Assembly (NCBI GenBank): GCA_035798135.1
Contig: JAPFBR010000001.1
Coordinates: 496,001-560,000 of the forward strand
DNA from: Sediminicola sp035798135
GTDB lineage: Bacteria > Bacteroidota > Bacteroidia > Flavobacteriales > Flavobacteriaceae
DNA: 64,000 nucleotides
Direction of reading: 5' to 3'
The notes under the pieces: generated by a model
Databases searched by the model: none
The model's input: only the letters and a program-made list of their open reading frames with translations
Told to the model about the DNA's origin: nothing
In this document: positions 7,215-16,016 of the stretch, one piece after another
How the letters are laid out: every line of letters starts with the position of its first letter
How positions within the stretch are numbered: position 1 is the stretch's first letter
Translations under genes and position numbers: made by a program

Positions 7215-8276
7215 CTAATTAACGAGACCTTCCCTTGCTCCTCCAGGAACAAACAAAGCTCTCATTCTATCGTTTTGACCATTGGAGAACATGTACATGC
7301 AATCATCTTGCACATAATCCATATAGTTCATGGTCATATCGTTTGATTTGCAGTTTACGGTTGGATAAGACGGACAGTTATAGTTTGGCCCATCGGAACT
7401 AGGTGTGTCAGACACAAAATCATCTTGTCTACATCTTCCGTCGCCCCAAATATGGCGTAGGTTCAACCAATGACCCACTTCATGGGTAGCCGTTCTTCCA
7501 TGTCCATAAATTCCTCCGGTAACAGTTTCCCCGAAGTAATCGGTTCCGATCACCACACCATCCGTGGTGGAAGACCCTCCTGGAAATTGAGCATAGCCTA
7601 AGATACCGCCCCCAATTTCACAAACCCAAATGTTCAAAAAGTTGGAAGAGTCCGTAGCATCGATACCCCCTTGCGAAGAAAGTTTCATGGCATCATTGGT
7701 GCCCCAAGACGTTCTGGTATCTACTTTACGCACTATATTGGCCAAAGTAAAGGTGATATCGGCATTGGCAACCAAACCGGCAAATTCACCTGGTATTCCA
7801 CTGGTCCTAGAGTTGTTGTCATTAAAATCCTCGTTGAGAATGGCTATTTGTGAATTGATCTGGGCCTGGGTAACATTGCCAGAACTTCTTTCAATAATAT
7901 TCACCACTACTGGGATAGAAACGGGGCCTGTATAGATTGGGGGAGGAGTACCACCACCGTCACCACCACCTGGCTTGCCTTTGCCATTAGCACTTTTCAT
8001 GGCTATGGCCTTCCTGGTCTGGTATTCTATATCGTACATTTTCTTTTGAAGCCCTGGATTCTTTTGAAGTCGGTACTCCAAGTTATTCATGGAATGACAT
8101 TTATCAGCGGCGTTGGCAGATTTCCCAGCCATATCGTCATCTGCTACCAGCAATGTAAAATCGCTCATATCTACCTGTACTTCTTGAGTGGTTTGAAGAT
8201 TGGCGTCGTTTTGATCTTGCTCACAAGAGACAAGTACCATGGCGAGGGCCGCAAAACTTAAGCATACTTTTTTCAT
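7215..8276 (-). CDS. M43 (pappalysin-like) zinc metalloprotease lipoprotein
   Basis: A 353-residue secreted or surface zinc protease. The lipobox LVSC places the lipidated Cys at 18. A Gly/Pro-rich linker (about 97-115) precedes the catalytic domain. The zinc motif HEVGHWLNLRH (265-275) and the Met-turn MNYMDY (about 316) are the M43 hallmarks, and Cys residues around the site can form disulfides. It lies between sufS and sufE but has terminators on both sides and a 209-base upstream gap, so it is probably an independent gene inserted in the SUF region. There is no type IX C-terminal domain. Confidence 0.92.
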   Translation of the reverse strand: MKKVCLSFAALAMVLVSCEQDQNDANLQTTQEVQVDMSDFTLLVADDDMAGKSANAADKCHSMNNLEYRLQKNPGLQKKMYDIEYQTRKAIAMKSANGKGKPGGGDGGGTPPPIYTGPVSIPVVVNIIERSSGNVTQAQINSQIAILNEDFNDNNSRTSGIPGEFAGLVANADITFTLANIVRKVDTRTSWGTNDAMKLSSQGGIDATDSSNFLNIWVCEIGGGILGYAQFPGGSSTTDGVVIGTDYFGETVTGGIYGHGRTATHEVGHWLNLRHIWGDGRCRQDDFVSDTPSSDGPNYNCPSYPTVNCKSNDMTMNYMDYVQDDCMYMFSNGQNDRMRALFVPGGAREGLVN

Positions 8277-8422
8277 AATTTGAATTGGTTTTTCGGATTA
8301 TTCAGTCCCGAATATATAATATTTTAACAATTAATTAGCATATTGTTAAATTATTTTCCCAAAATTCAAAGTCTTAGATGTAGTATTTCACCGATGAGGT
8401 GTAGGTTTTCTACTATATAAAA

Positions 8423-8455
8423 GAGCCTCAAAAAAATTAAATTTTTTTGAGGCTC
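8423..8455 (-). terminator. Terminator downstream of sufS
   Basis: A long perfect inverted repeat: GAGCCTCA with AAAAAAATT (from 8423) pairs with its complement ending at 8455. On the minus strand it is followed by a T-rich stretch. Confidence 0.8.
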
Positions 8456-8485
8456 AGATGTCCTTTTTATAAAAAACCGGGTAAA

Positions 8486-9700
8486 TTATAGCAACATGGA
8501 CCTAGCGCGTTTGACACTGGCCACCAAAATATCCACTTCTTCTTTGGTATTATAAAAGCTAAAACTGGCCCTTACCGTTCCCGGTATTTTGTAAAAATCC
8601 ATTATTGGTTGTGCACAATGGTGTCCTGTACGTACAGCTACCCCTAATTTGTCCAAAATAGCGCCAATATCATAAGGATGGATCCCTTCTATATTAAAAG
8701 AAATCACTGCGGTCTTTTCTTTGGCCTGCCCATAAATCTTCAAACCTTCAATGGCCAAAAGTTGTTCCGTTGCATATGCCAGTAACTCGTGTTCATATGC
8801 TGCAACAGCCTTAAAACCAATTCCGTTCATATAGTCCAGTGCAGCTCCAAAAGCAATACCTCCACAAATGTTAGGGGTGCCTGCCTCAAATTTATGTGGC
8901 AGATCAGCGTAGGTGGTCTTTTCAAAACTCACTTCAGCGATCATTTCACCTCCGCCTTGATAAGGAGGTAGTTTCCTAAGCCATTCTTCTTTACCATACA
9001 ACATACCAACCCCTGTTGGACCGCATAATTTATGGGCAGATACCACATAGAAATCCACATCCAAAGCCTGAACGTCTGCCTTGATATGTGGAGCTGCTTG
9101 AGCGCCATCAATTAGCACCGCAGCACCTATTTCATGTGCGGCATTGATTATTTCTTCGATTGGGTTTACCGTTCCCAAGGCATTGGAAACATGGTTACAG
9201 AAGACCAATTTTGTTTTGTCCGATAACAATTGGTAGTATTCGGACATAATCAATTCCCCATTCCGGTCCATTGGAATGACCTTTAATATGGCTCCCGTGC
9301 GTTCACACAGCATTTGCCAAGGCACAATATTGGAATGGTGCTCCAAAGCTGATACCATGATCTCATCCCCACTTTTAAGGAGAGAAGTAAAACCCGAGGC
9401 CACAAGATTGATAGCGTGGGTAGTACCAGAAGTAAATATGATCTCGTGCGGCTGTGCGGCATTAAAATGATGTTGTATTTTTTGTCTGGATTGCTCGTAG
9501 GCATCTGTAGCCTCTTGGGAAAGGGTGTGCACTCCTCTATGGATATTGGCATTGTACCTACTGTAGTAATCCACGATCACATCTATCACCTGTTGTGGGG
9601 TCTGTGAGGTGGCGGCATTGTCCAAATATACGAGTGGATTTCCATTTACTTGCCGTTGTAATATTGGAAAATCTTTACGGATCTTATGTATGTCTATCAT
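8486..9700 (-). CDS. sufS: Cysteine desulfurase SufS
   Basis: A PLP enzyme that takes sulfur from L-cysteine and hands it to SufE. From the ATG at 9700 it has 404 residues (an ATG four codons upstream, at 9712, is also possible; the shorter form starts MIDIHKIRKDFP, as in relatives). The PLP lysine is in SAHKLCG (about 224) and the catalytic Cys in RTGHHCAQP (about 362), typical of group II desulfurases. NAATSQTP near the N-terminus is also characteristic. It lies downstream of sufD but a terminator hairpin stands in the gap. Confidence 0.97.
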   Translation of the reverse strand: MIDIHKIRKDFPILQRQVNGNPLVYLDNAATSQTPQQVIDVIVDYYSRYNANIHRGVHTLSQEATDAYEQSRQKIQHHFNAAQPHEIIFTSGTTHAINLVASGFTSLLKSGDEIMVSALEHHSNIVPWQMLCERTGAILKVIPMDRNGELIMSEYYQLLSDKTKLVFCNHVSNALGTVNPIEEIINAAHEIGAAVLIDGAQAAPHIKADVQALDVDFYVVSAHKLCGPTGVGMLYGKEEWLRKLPPYQGGGEMIAEVSFEKTTYADLPHKFEAGTPNICGGIAFGAALDYMNGIGFKAVAAYEHELLAYATEQLLAIEGLKIYGQAKEKTAVISFNIEGIHPYDIGAILDKLGVAVRTGHHCAQPIMDFYKIPGTVRASFSFYNTKEEVDILVASVKRARSMLL

Positions 9701-9816
9701 AGCTGTTATCATGGTTTACAAAGGTACCAACTATTTGCCTATATGCCGATTAAACCAAGTTGAACATTCGTTAAAATATACCAAAAAAATACAATTACGA
9801 ACCAAAAAGCCAGCAC

Positions 9817-9847
9817 TAAAAAAAGGGGCACTTGGTGCCCCTTTTTT
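9817..9847. terminator. Terminator between sufD and sufS
   Basis: GGGGCA (9825-9830) pairs with TGCCCC (9836-9841), with A-runs and T-runs on both sides, so it can work in either direction. It lies downstream of sufD and would reduce read-through into sufS. Confidence 0.8.
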
Positions 9848-9872
9848 AAATAGTAATCTAAGTACTAATATG

Positions 9873-11189
9873 TTATAGATCAAACCCTAAATTCACGCCC
9901 AATTTATTGGAAATCAACTTATTGATTCTAGTTTTCAATTCTGGGATGCGCACACTGGCCAAAACATTATTGGCGAAAGCGTACATCAATAAGGCCCTTG
10001 CCTCTTTCATAGGAATCCCCCTAGTCTGCATGTAGAACAAGGCATCCTCATCCAACTGACCAATGGTGCAACCGTGGGAACATTTTACGTCATCCGCGAA
10101 TATTTCCAATTGTGGCTTGGAATTGATCGTGGCCCTATCACTGACCAATATATTATTGTTCTTTTGAAAGGCGTTGGTCTTTTGGGCTATTTTGTTTACT
10201 ATGATCTTACCATTAAAGACCCCTGTAGAACTATCCCCGTAAATCCCCTTATAATCTTGGTGGCTTTCACAGTTGGGCTCTATATGATGTACCAAGGTAT
10301 GATGGTCCACATGCTGTTTATCCCCTAATATGGTCACCCCTTTCATGGTAGAGTCTATATATTCTCCGTTCTGATAAAAATTAAGGTTGTTACGTGTTAA
10401 TTTTCCTCCAAAGGAAAAGGTATGCACACTAACCACACTTTTATCCTTTTGGTCAACATAGGTGTTGTCTATCAAAGATGCCGAGGCGCTATCGTTTTGT
10501 ACCTTGTAATAATCTACATTGGCACTTTTGGCCGCAAAAATCTCGGTTACCGAATTGGTGAACACCTCATTGGTAGTGAGACTCTGGTGACGCTCAATTA
10601 CCTGTAATTCCGCATTTTCCTCTGCAACAATTAAACTTCGTGGCTGTAACATCATGGCAGCCTCATTCCCCGTAGAAAAGTGAATAATTTCTATCGGTTT
10701 TTTAGGAACCTTGTTTTTTGGGATATAGATATACGCCCCTTCTTTACTAAAGGCCGTATTTAAGGTAGTCAAAGACTCATCCTTAGAGGCAATTTTATTG
10801 AAGTACACATCAATCACCGCCTTATAGGCCGGTTTGTTCAGCGCGGAACTCATCAAACAGATATCCACCCCATCATGGGTAGTCTCTGAAAGATAGGAGC
10901 TGTATACCCCGTCAATAAAAACAATCTTAAAACTATCAATCTCGTGTAAAAAATATTTTTTTACATGTTTATATTCCAAGGAGTTTTCCTTCTTGGGAAA
11001 CACACTAAAATCAACTTTCTGTAAGTTGTTCAACGAGGTATATTTCCAAGCTTCCTCTTTTTTGGTAGGGAATCCCTTAGCTTCAAAATTCTTAATGGCT
11101 TCTGAACGAATATCGTGTACCGGATGGTCCACATCAATGCTATTCTCGAATGCCATAAAGGAAGAAACCAATTTCTCTTTTAAATCCAT
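9873..11189 (-). CDS. sufD: Fe-S cluster assembly protein SufD
   Basis: Scaffold subunit of the SufBC2D complex, 438 residues. It shows the SufBD beta-helix core and the C-terminal segment SHGCTIGQLDEDALFYMQTRGIP, in which the conserved His and Cys correspond to the cluster-related residues of the family. It starts 71 bases after the sufC stop and is followed by a terminator. SufD contributes to cluster assembly and iron uptake with SufB and SufC. Confidence 0.96.
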   Translation of the reverse strand: MDLKEKLVSSFMAFENSIDVDHPVHDIRSEAIKNFEAKGFPTKKEEAWKYTSLNNLQKVDFSVFPKKENSLEYKHVKKYFLHEIDSFKIVFIDGVYSSYLSETTHDGVDICLMSSALNKPAYKAVIDVYFNKIASKDESLTTLNTAFSKEGAYIYIPKNKVPKKPIEIIHFSTGNEAAMMLQPRSLIVAEENAELQVIERHQSLTTNEVFTNSVTEIFAAKSANVDYYKVQNDSASASLIDNTYVDQKDKSVVSVHTFSFGGKLTRNNLNFYQNGEYIDSTMKGVTILGDKQHVDHHTLVHHIEPNCESHQDYKGIYGDSSTGVFNGKIIVNKIAQKTNAFQKNNNILVSDRATINSKPQLEIFADDVKCSHGCTIGQLDEDALFYMQTRGIPMKEARALLMYAFANNVLASVRIPELKTRINKLISNKLGVNLGFDL

Positions 11190-11260
11190 TTTTTTTCAGT
11201 TTTCAGTTCTCAACTTGCTATGGGAGACAAATCTACCATACGCCGTGCTGTTCACTTTTT

Positions 11261-12013
11261 TTATACTGCTGTTTCAGGTTTCAACCAATCGTAACCTCTT
11301 TCTTCCAATTCCATGGCCAATTCCTTGCCCCCGGATTTTACGATCATTCCATTGTGCAGTACATGTACAAAATCTGGAACGATATGGTCCAACAAACGCT
11401 GGTAGTGGGTAATAATAATGACCGCATTATCCTTGCTCTTCAATTTGTTTACCCCATTGGCAACAATACGAAGGGCATCGATATCCAATCCTGAATCGGT
11501 TTCATCCAAGATGGCTAATTTTGGCTCCAACATGGCCATTTGGAAGATTTCATTTCGCTTTTTCTCTCCACCTGAAAATCCTTCGTTCAAGGATCGCGAC
11601 AAAAATTTACGATCGATGTCCAAAAGTTCCGATTTCTCCCGTATCATTTTCAACATCTCACCAGCGGGCATATCTTCTAGACCCTTCGCTTTACGAGATT
11701 CATTGATGGCGGTTTTCATGAAGTTGGTCACTGACACCCCTGGAATTTCCACAGGATATTGGAAAGAAAGGAATATCCCTTTATGGGCCCTTTCTTCTGC
11801 GGACATTTCTTCCATGTCATCACCTTCCAATTCAACAGAACCTTTGGTCACTTGGAATTCTTCTTTTCCTGCAATGACCGAAGCCAATGTACTTTTACCA
11901 GATCCATTTGGACCCATAATGGCATGCACCTCTCCTGCCTTTACTTCTAGGTTGATCCCTTTTAATATCTCCTTGTCTTCTACACTTGCATGTAGGTTAT
12001 TAATTTTAAGCAT
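11261..12013 (-). CDS. sufC: Fe-S assembly ATPase SufC
   Basis: ABC-type ATPase that drives the SufBD scaffold. It has 250 residues from the ATG at 12013; a TTG two codons upstream is the only alternative. Walker A is GPNGSGKST, the signature is FSGGEKKR and Walker B ends in LAILDETDSGLD, the SufC-specific form. The protein lacks membrane partners, as expected for SufC. It sits between sufB and sufD with gaps of about 50-70 bases. Confidence 0.97.
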   Translation of the reverse strand: MLKINNLHASVEDKEILKGINLEVKAGEVHAIMGPNGSGKSTLASVIAGKEEFQVTKGSVELEGDDMEEMSAEERAHKGIFLSFQYPVEIPGVSVTNFMKTAINESRKAKGLEDMPAGEMLKMIREKSELLDIDRKFLSRSLNEGFSGGEKKRNEIFQMAMLEPKLAILDETDSGLDIDALRIVANGVNKLKSKDNAVIIITHYQRLLDHIVPDFVHVLHNGMIVKSGGKELAMELEERGYDWLKPETAV

Positions 12014-12065
12014 GTTCAATTTTTTATATATAGTAACTTACTTTCTTTTTGTGGGTGATCGGTAC

Positions 12066-13511
12066 TTATCCTACAGATCCCTCTAAACTAATTTCCAATA
12101 ATTTTTGTGCTTCCACAGCAAATTCCATCGGTAGCTTGTTCAGTACCTCCTTGCTAAATCCATTTACGATCAAAGCAATGGCCTTTTCGGTATTGATTCC
12201 CCTTTGGTTACAATAGAAAATCTGGTCCTCCCCAATTTTACTGGTAGTGGCCTCATGTTCTATCTGGGCTGTTTTGTTTTTAACTTCAATATATGGGAAA
12301 GTGTGCGCACCACAATCGTTCCCCATCAATAGGGAATCGCATTGTGAAAAGTTCCTGGCATTTTCGGCCCTACTGCTCACTTGCACCAAACCTCTATAAC
12401 TATTTTGAGACTTCCCTGCGGAAATACCCTTGGAAATAATAGTACTTCTGGTGTTTTTGCCCAGATGTATCATTTTGGTTCCGGTATCAGCTTGTTGATA
12501 GTTATTGGTTACGGCAATGGAATAAAATTCCCCAATGGAGTTATCCCCTTTTAAAATACAGGAAGGATATTTCCATGTTACTGCAGAACCAGTCTCTACT
12601 TGTGTCCAAGAAATCTTTGCGTTTTTTTCACACAAGCCTCTTTTGGTCACAAAGTTGTAAACCCCACCTTTACCCTCTTTGTTACCGGGGTACCAGTTTT
12701 GAACCGTAGAATATTTTATCTCGGCATCATCCATTGCAATAAGCTCCACTACGGCAGCATGGAGTTGGTTTTCATCCCTGGACGGCGCAGTACACCCTTC
12801 CAAATAACTTACATAGCTCCCTTCATCGGCTATTACCAATGTTCTTTCGAATTGTCCGGTACCTGCTTGATTGATCCTAAAGTAGGTGGATAGCTCCATT
12901 GGACAACGCACCCCTTTTGGGATGTAGCAGAAAGATCCATCGGAAAAAACCGCAGAATTCAAGGCAGCATAATAGTTGTCTTTTTGAGGCACTACAGTCC
13001 CCAAATGCTTGCGCACCAGTTCTGGATGTTCCCTTATGGCTTCTGATATGGGACAGAAAATAATTCCTTTTTCCCCCAAGGTCTTTTTAAATGTGGTGGC
13101 AACTGATACAGAATCCATTACTATATCTACAGCAACTCCCGCAAGCATTTTCTGCTCATCAATTGAAATTCCAAGTCTTTTGAAGGTATCCAACAATTCT
13201 GGATCCACCTCATCCAGACTGTCGTACTTGGGCTTATTATTTGGTGCCGAGTAATAGGAAATATTTTGGAAATCAGGTTTTGTATAATTCACATTTGCCC
13301 AATCCGGCTCTTTCATTTCCTTCCAAATACGGAAAGCCTCCAAGCGCCATTCGGTCATCCATTGTGGTTCCTCTTTCTTTTTGGAAATGGCCACGACAAT
13401 TTCCTCATTAAGACCTTTTGGAAAAGTATCCGATTTTATATCCGTATAAAAACCATATTCATATTCTTTGGTCTCCAGCTCCTTTTTTAATTCTTCCTCT
13501 GTATATGCCAT
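12066..13511 (-). CDS. sufB: Fe-S cluster assembly protein SufB
   Basis: Main scaffold subunit of SufBC2D, 481 residues, the usual length. The family segments are clear: RCPMELSTYFRIN, YLEGCTAPSRDENQLHAAVVEL and, near the C-terminus, FYCNQRGINTEKAIALIVNGF. The Cys residues in these segments are candidate cluster or persulfide sites. It is the second gene of the operon, 62 bases after sufA. Confidence 0.97.
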   Translation of the reverse strand: MAYTEEELKKELETKEYEYGFYTDIKSDTFPKGLNEEIVVAISKKKEEPQWMTEWRLEAFRIWKEMKEPDWANVNYTKPDFQNISYYSAPNNKPKYDSLDEVDPELLDTFKRLGISIDEQKMLAGVAVDIVMDSVSVATTFKKTLGEKGIIFCPISEAIREHPELVRKHLGTVVPQKDNYYAALNSAVFSDGSFCYIPKGVRCPMELSTYFRINQAGTGQFERTLVIADEGSYVSYLEGCTAPSRDENQLHAAVVELIAMDDAEIKYSTVQNWYPGNKEGKGGVYNFVTKRGLCEKNAKISWTQVETGSAVTWKYPSCILKGDNSIGEFYSIAVTNNYQQADTGTKMIHLGKNTRSTIISKGISAGKSQNSYRGLVQVSSRAENARNFSQCDSLLMGNDCGAHTFPYIEVKNKTAQIEHEATTSKIGEDQIFYCNQRGINTEKAIALIVNGFSKEVLNKLPMEFAVEAQKLLEISLEGSVG

Positions 13512-13572
13512 ATTAGCAACTTTACTCCCTCAAAAGGGATTTTACATTATTCTTTATTCCTTCAGGGTCAAT

Positions 13573-13902
13573 TTACAATGAGAAACTCTCACCGCATCCA
13601 CATGTCCTTTCGGCATTGGGATTATTGAATACAAACCCCTTTCCATTAAGTCCACCTGAATATTCCAAGACAGTGCCCACTAGGTACAAAAAGCTCTTTT
13701 TGTCCACAATGATCTTAACTGCATTATCCTCAAATAATTTATCTGATTCCTCAAATGTATTGTCAAAACTAAGGTCGTAGGACAAACCACTGCAACCCCC
13801 ACTCTTTACACCCACACGGACATAATCCTTTTCCGCATCATAACCGCTCTCCGTCATTAGGGAGACCACTCTATGTTTGGCTGTTTCCGATACTTTTATC
13901 AT
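13573..13902 (-). CDS. sufA: A-type Fe-S carrier protein (SufA/IscA/HesB family)
   Basis: First gene of the suf operon. The 109-residue protein has the three conserved Cys of A-type carriers: one in KSGGCSGLSYD (Cys 37) and two in the C-terminal TCGCGESFS (Cys 101 and 103). Such proteins hold and transfer Fe-S clusters or iron. The start codon is 30 bases downstream of an exact -7 box. The symbol is chosen from its place in the operon; the sequence alone would also fit IscA or ErpA. Confidence 0.93.
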   Translation of the reverse strand: MIKVSETAKHRVVSLMTESGYDAEKDYVRVGVKSGGCSGLSYDLSFDNTFEESDKLFEDNAVKIIVDKKSFLYLVGTVLEYSGGLNGKGFVFNNPNAERTCGCGESFSL

Positions 13903-13931
13903 ATCTAATTGGATTTATTCTAAATAATTTT

Positions 13932-13939
13932 CAAATATA
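13932..13939 (-). promoter_or_regulatory. -7 box of the sufABCD operon
   Basis: Minus-strand TATATTTG matches TAnnTTTG exactly and lies 30 bases before the sufA start. Confidence 0.6.
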
Positions 13940-13947
13940 CTTAATAA

Positions 13948-14008
13948 GTAGGGTTTTCCCATACTTCCTAACATTAATATAACGTATTTAGGTATAGGTT
14001 TTTCCTAT
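13948..14008. promoter_or_regulatory. Two similar inverted repeats upstream of sufA (candidate operators)
   Basis: GTAGGG-TTTT-CCCATAC (13948-13964) lies where the -33 region of the suf promoter should be. ATAGG-TTTTT-CCTAT (13994-14008) lies about 45 bases further upstream. Both have the shape TA(g)GG-T4/5-CC(c)TA. This may be a regulator binding pair for the suf operon; no regulator gene is adjacent. Confidence 0.35.
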
Positions 14009-14049
14009 GTTCAATGAAAATTTCAGGAATTAATTAATTGCAGAACCAC

Positions 14050-14098
14050 AAAAAAAAACCAACAAAAAGTTACAGGAACAATTTGTTGGTTTTTTTTA
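14050..14098. terminator. Bidirectional terminator, downstream of the small charged lipoprotein gene
   Basis: AACCAACAAA (14057-14066) pairs with TTTGTTGGTT (14082-14091), bounded by A-runs and T-runs on both sides. Confidence 0.8.
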
Positions 14099-14130
14099 CT
14101 TGGAATTCCAATTGGGCAAACTAGCCTATG

Positions 14131-14337
14131 TTAGTTGTCATCGCCGATTTCTTCAATTTTTTTATCGATTTCCTCGTTGACTTCTTTGTCCGCTTTTTCT
14201 CCTGCTTTTTCAAGGATGCCTTTTTCTTCTTTTGCCTCTTTTTCAATAATTATTGTTTTTTCTTTGGTCTCTCTACAAGAAACCAATGAAAAGGTAGAGA
14301 AAGTTAAAATAACCAATGCAAAAATTACTTTTTTCAT
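14131..14337 (-). CDS. Small highly charged lipoprotein, function unknown
   Basis: A 68-residue protein. Residues 1-20 are a lipoprotein signal with lipobox LVSC (Cys 21). The mature part is almost only Lys, Glu, Asp, Ile and Ala, with a heptad-like pattern (KEAKEEKGILEKAGEKAD), so it probably forms a helix or coiled coil. It would be a small envelope lipoprotein; comparison with Lpp-like or Omp-helix lipoproteins is only by shape. A terminator follows 30 bases after the stop, so it is a single-gene transcript. Confidence 0.65.
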   Translation of the reverse strand: MKKVIFALVILTFSTFSLVSCRETKEKTIIIEKEAKEEKGILEKAGEKADKEVNEEIDKKIEEIGDDN

Positions 14338-14430
14338 ATCATTACAAATTTAGAATTAAGCAATGTACAAATATTGTCTGGCATCCAGGAAATTAAATTC
14401 CATTTCTGTATTAATCAGACAATTCCTTCT

Positions 14431-14438
14431 TATTTTTG
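14431..14438 (+). promoter_or_regulatory. -7 box very close to the thiL start
   Basis: TATTTTTG is an exact TAnnTTTG match that ends only four bases before the thiL ATG at 14443. Transcription would start at or within the start codon, giving a leaderless mRNA, unless this match is coincidental. Confidence 0.4.
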
Positions 14439-14442
14439 CAGC

Positions 14443-15492
14443 ATGCTTGAAAACAAAAACACAGATCAAACATCTTTGGAGTCTTTAGGGGAATTTGGAT
14501 TGATAGACCATTTGACCAAGAATTTCACCCTTAAAAATGAATCCTCCATAAAAGGTATCGGTGATGATGCCGCTGTTTTGGACTTTAAAGAAAACAAAGC
14601 CATCATTTCCACTGATTTGTTGATTGAAGGGGTCCATTTTGACCTCAGCTATATGCCCTTAAAACATTTGGGCTATAAATCGGTGATGGTGAACCTATCC
14701 GACATTTATGCTATGAATGCCAAAGCCACCCAGGTAACGGTTTCTATGGCGGTTTCCAATCGATTTCCCTTAGAAGCCTTGGAAGAGTTTTATAGTGGCG
14801 TTGCCCTAGCTGCCGAATTATACAATGTAGATGTCGTTGGTGGGGATACCACTTCCTCCAATAAGGGCATGTTGATCAGTATCACAGCTATTGGTGAGGC
14901 AAAAGAAGAAAATATCACCTACAGAAACGGGGCCAAACCAAACGACCTATTGGTAGTTTCCGGGGATTTGGGAGCGGCCTATTGTGGGTTACAGGTCTTG
15001 GAGCGTGAAAAGGAGGTTTTTAAAGTGAATCCCAACAGCAATCCAGACCTCTCTATGTATACCTATATTGTAGAGCGCCAATTAAAGCCAGAAGCCAGAA
15101 AGGATATTGTAGAAATATTGGCAACCTTGGGCGTAAAACCTACCTCAATGATCGATATCAGTGACGGACTGTCGTCAGAGATATTGCATTTATGTAAGCA
15201 GAGTGGGGTGGGGTGTAATTTGTATGAGGACAAGATTCCTTTGGATCCAACGGTAATCGCTGCATGTGAAGAATTTAATATTGACAGCACCATGGTAGCA
15301 CTTAGTGGAGGTGAGGACTATGAACTTTTGTTCACTTTAGACCAAAAAGAATTCCTGAAAATAAAAGGCAATCCCAATTTAACCGTCGTGGGGCACATGA
15401 CAGATCAAAATGAAGGGGCACATTTAATCTCCAGGAATAATACGAAAATTCCATTGACCGCTCAGGGCTGGAATTCGTTTTCCAATGATTGA
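14443..15492 (+). CDS. thiL: Thiamine-phosphate kinase
   Basis: ThiL phosphorylates thiamine monophosphate to thiamine diphosphate, the last step of cofactor synthesis. From the ATG at 14443 the protein has 349 residues; an in-frame start 69 bases upstream would add a segment unlike the family. Motifs: GIGDDAAVLDF (Mg-ATP binding), STDLLIEGVHFD, NLSDIYAMNAKA, VVGGDTTSS and ISDGLSSEI, all typical of the AIR synthase/ThiL fold. It is a single gene here with no other thiamine gene in the window. Confidence 0.95.
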   Translation: MLENKNTDQTSLESLGEFGLIDHLTKNFTLKNESSIKGIGDDAAVLDFKENKAIISTDLLIEGVHFDLSYMPLKHLGYKSVMVNLSDIYAMNAKATQVTVSMAVSNRFPLEALEEFYSGVALAAELYNVDVVGGDTTSSNKGMLISITAIGEAKEENITYRNGAKPNDLLVVSGDLGAAYCGLQVLEREKEVFKVNPNSNPDLSMYTYIVERQLKPEARKDIVEILATLGVKPTSMIDISDGLSSEILHLCKQSGVGCNLYEDKIPLDPTVIAACEEFNIDSTMVALSGGEDYELLFTLDQKEFLKIKGNPNLTVVGHMTDQNEGAHLISRNNTKIPLTAQGWNSFSND

Positions 15493-15747
15493 TTAGGCTA
15501 CCTGTTGGGTTGTAGCCCTATGTCTTTTCTGATATATATGTTCTAGGGTGTTGTTGATATCCTGGCGTTCCGGGGTCAGCATTGATAGATTGCCGCTAAC
15601 ATCCGTGGTCACTTCTTTTTGACAGTGGATACATTTGTACTCCTTGATGTGAAAGGTAACTCTTTTTGATACCGCGTAGTGATGTCCAAAAATGCCGCAG
15701 CAAAAGGAGCTGAGCTTTGTGCCGTAGTTAGAAAATACTTTTTTCAT
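15493..15747 (-). CDS. Small protein with FGH and CxxC motifs, possible zinc binder
   Basis: An 84-residue protein from the ATG at 15747 (upstream in-frame codons give an unlikely N-terminus). It has SFCCGIFGHHY and, about 20 residues later, YKCIHCQKEV. A Cys-x-x-FGH segment followed by CxxC is the pattern of small zinc-binding proteins such as the DUF1660 group, a comparison by pattern only. Function unknown. It is convergent with thiL: the two stops touch at 15492/15493, and no terminator hairpin is seen between them. Confidence 0.65.
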   Translation of the reverse strand: MKKVFSNYGTKLSSFCCGIFGHHYAVSKRVTFHIKEYKCIHCQKEVTTDVSGNLSMLTPERQDINNTLEHIYQKRHRATTQQVA

Positions 15748-15966
15748 AATGTAGGTTTTTAGGTGCGCATTGGTTCGGTTTGGGGACCTTAAATGCAAAA
15801 ATTAGACTAGGTTTCTTCGGGGTAAAAGCAACTCGTTGAACTGCTTTAATTTAACAACGCAATAGATACGTTTATATTGGGCACATTGGATGTTTTTTTT
15901 GCTTTTTTCGATGAACGTAACTTTTTTACTTGAACACCACTATTTTAGTCCGATGAAATACACATA

Positions 15967-15995
15967 TTGCGGTATGTGATTTTCCACTATCTTTC
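15967..15995 (+). promoter_or_regulatory. Promoter of brnQ
   Basis: A -33 TTG (15967-15969) and a -7 box TATCTTTC (15988-15995), 18 bases apart, lie 21 bases upstream of the brnQ start. Confidence 0.4.
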
Positions 15996-16016
15996 AGTCG
16001 ATTTTTTTTACTACAT

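Noticed and set aside
11418..12086. A 222-codon plus-strand frame opposite sufC and the end of sufB
   Set aside because: Antisense to strongly conserved suf genes, with no family likeness; it results from codon bias of the real genes.
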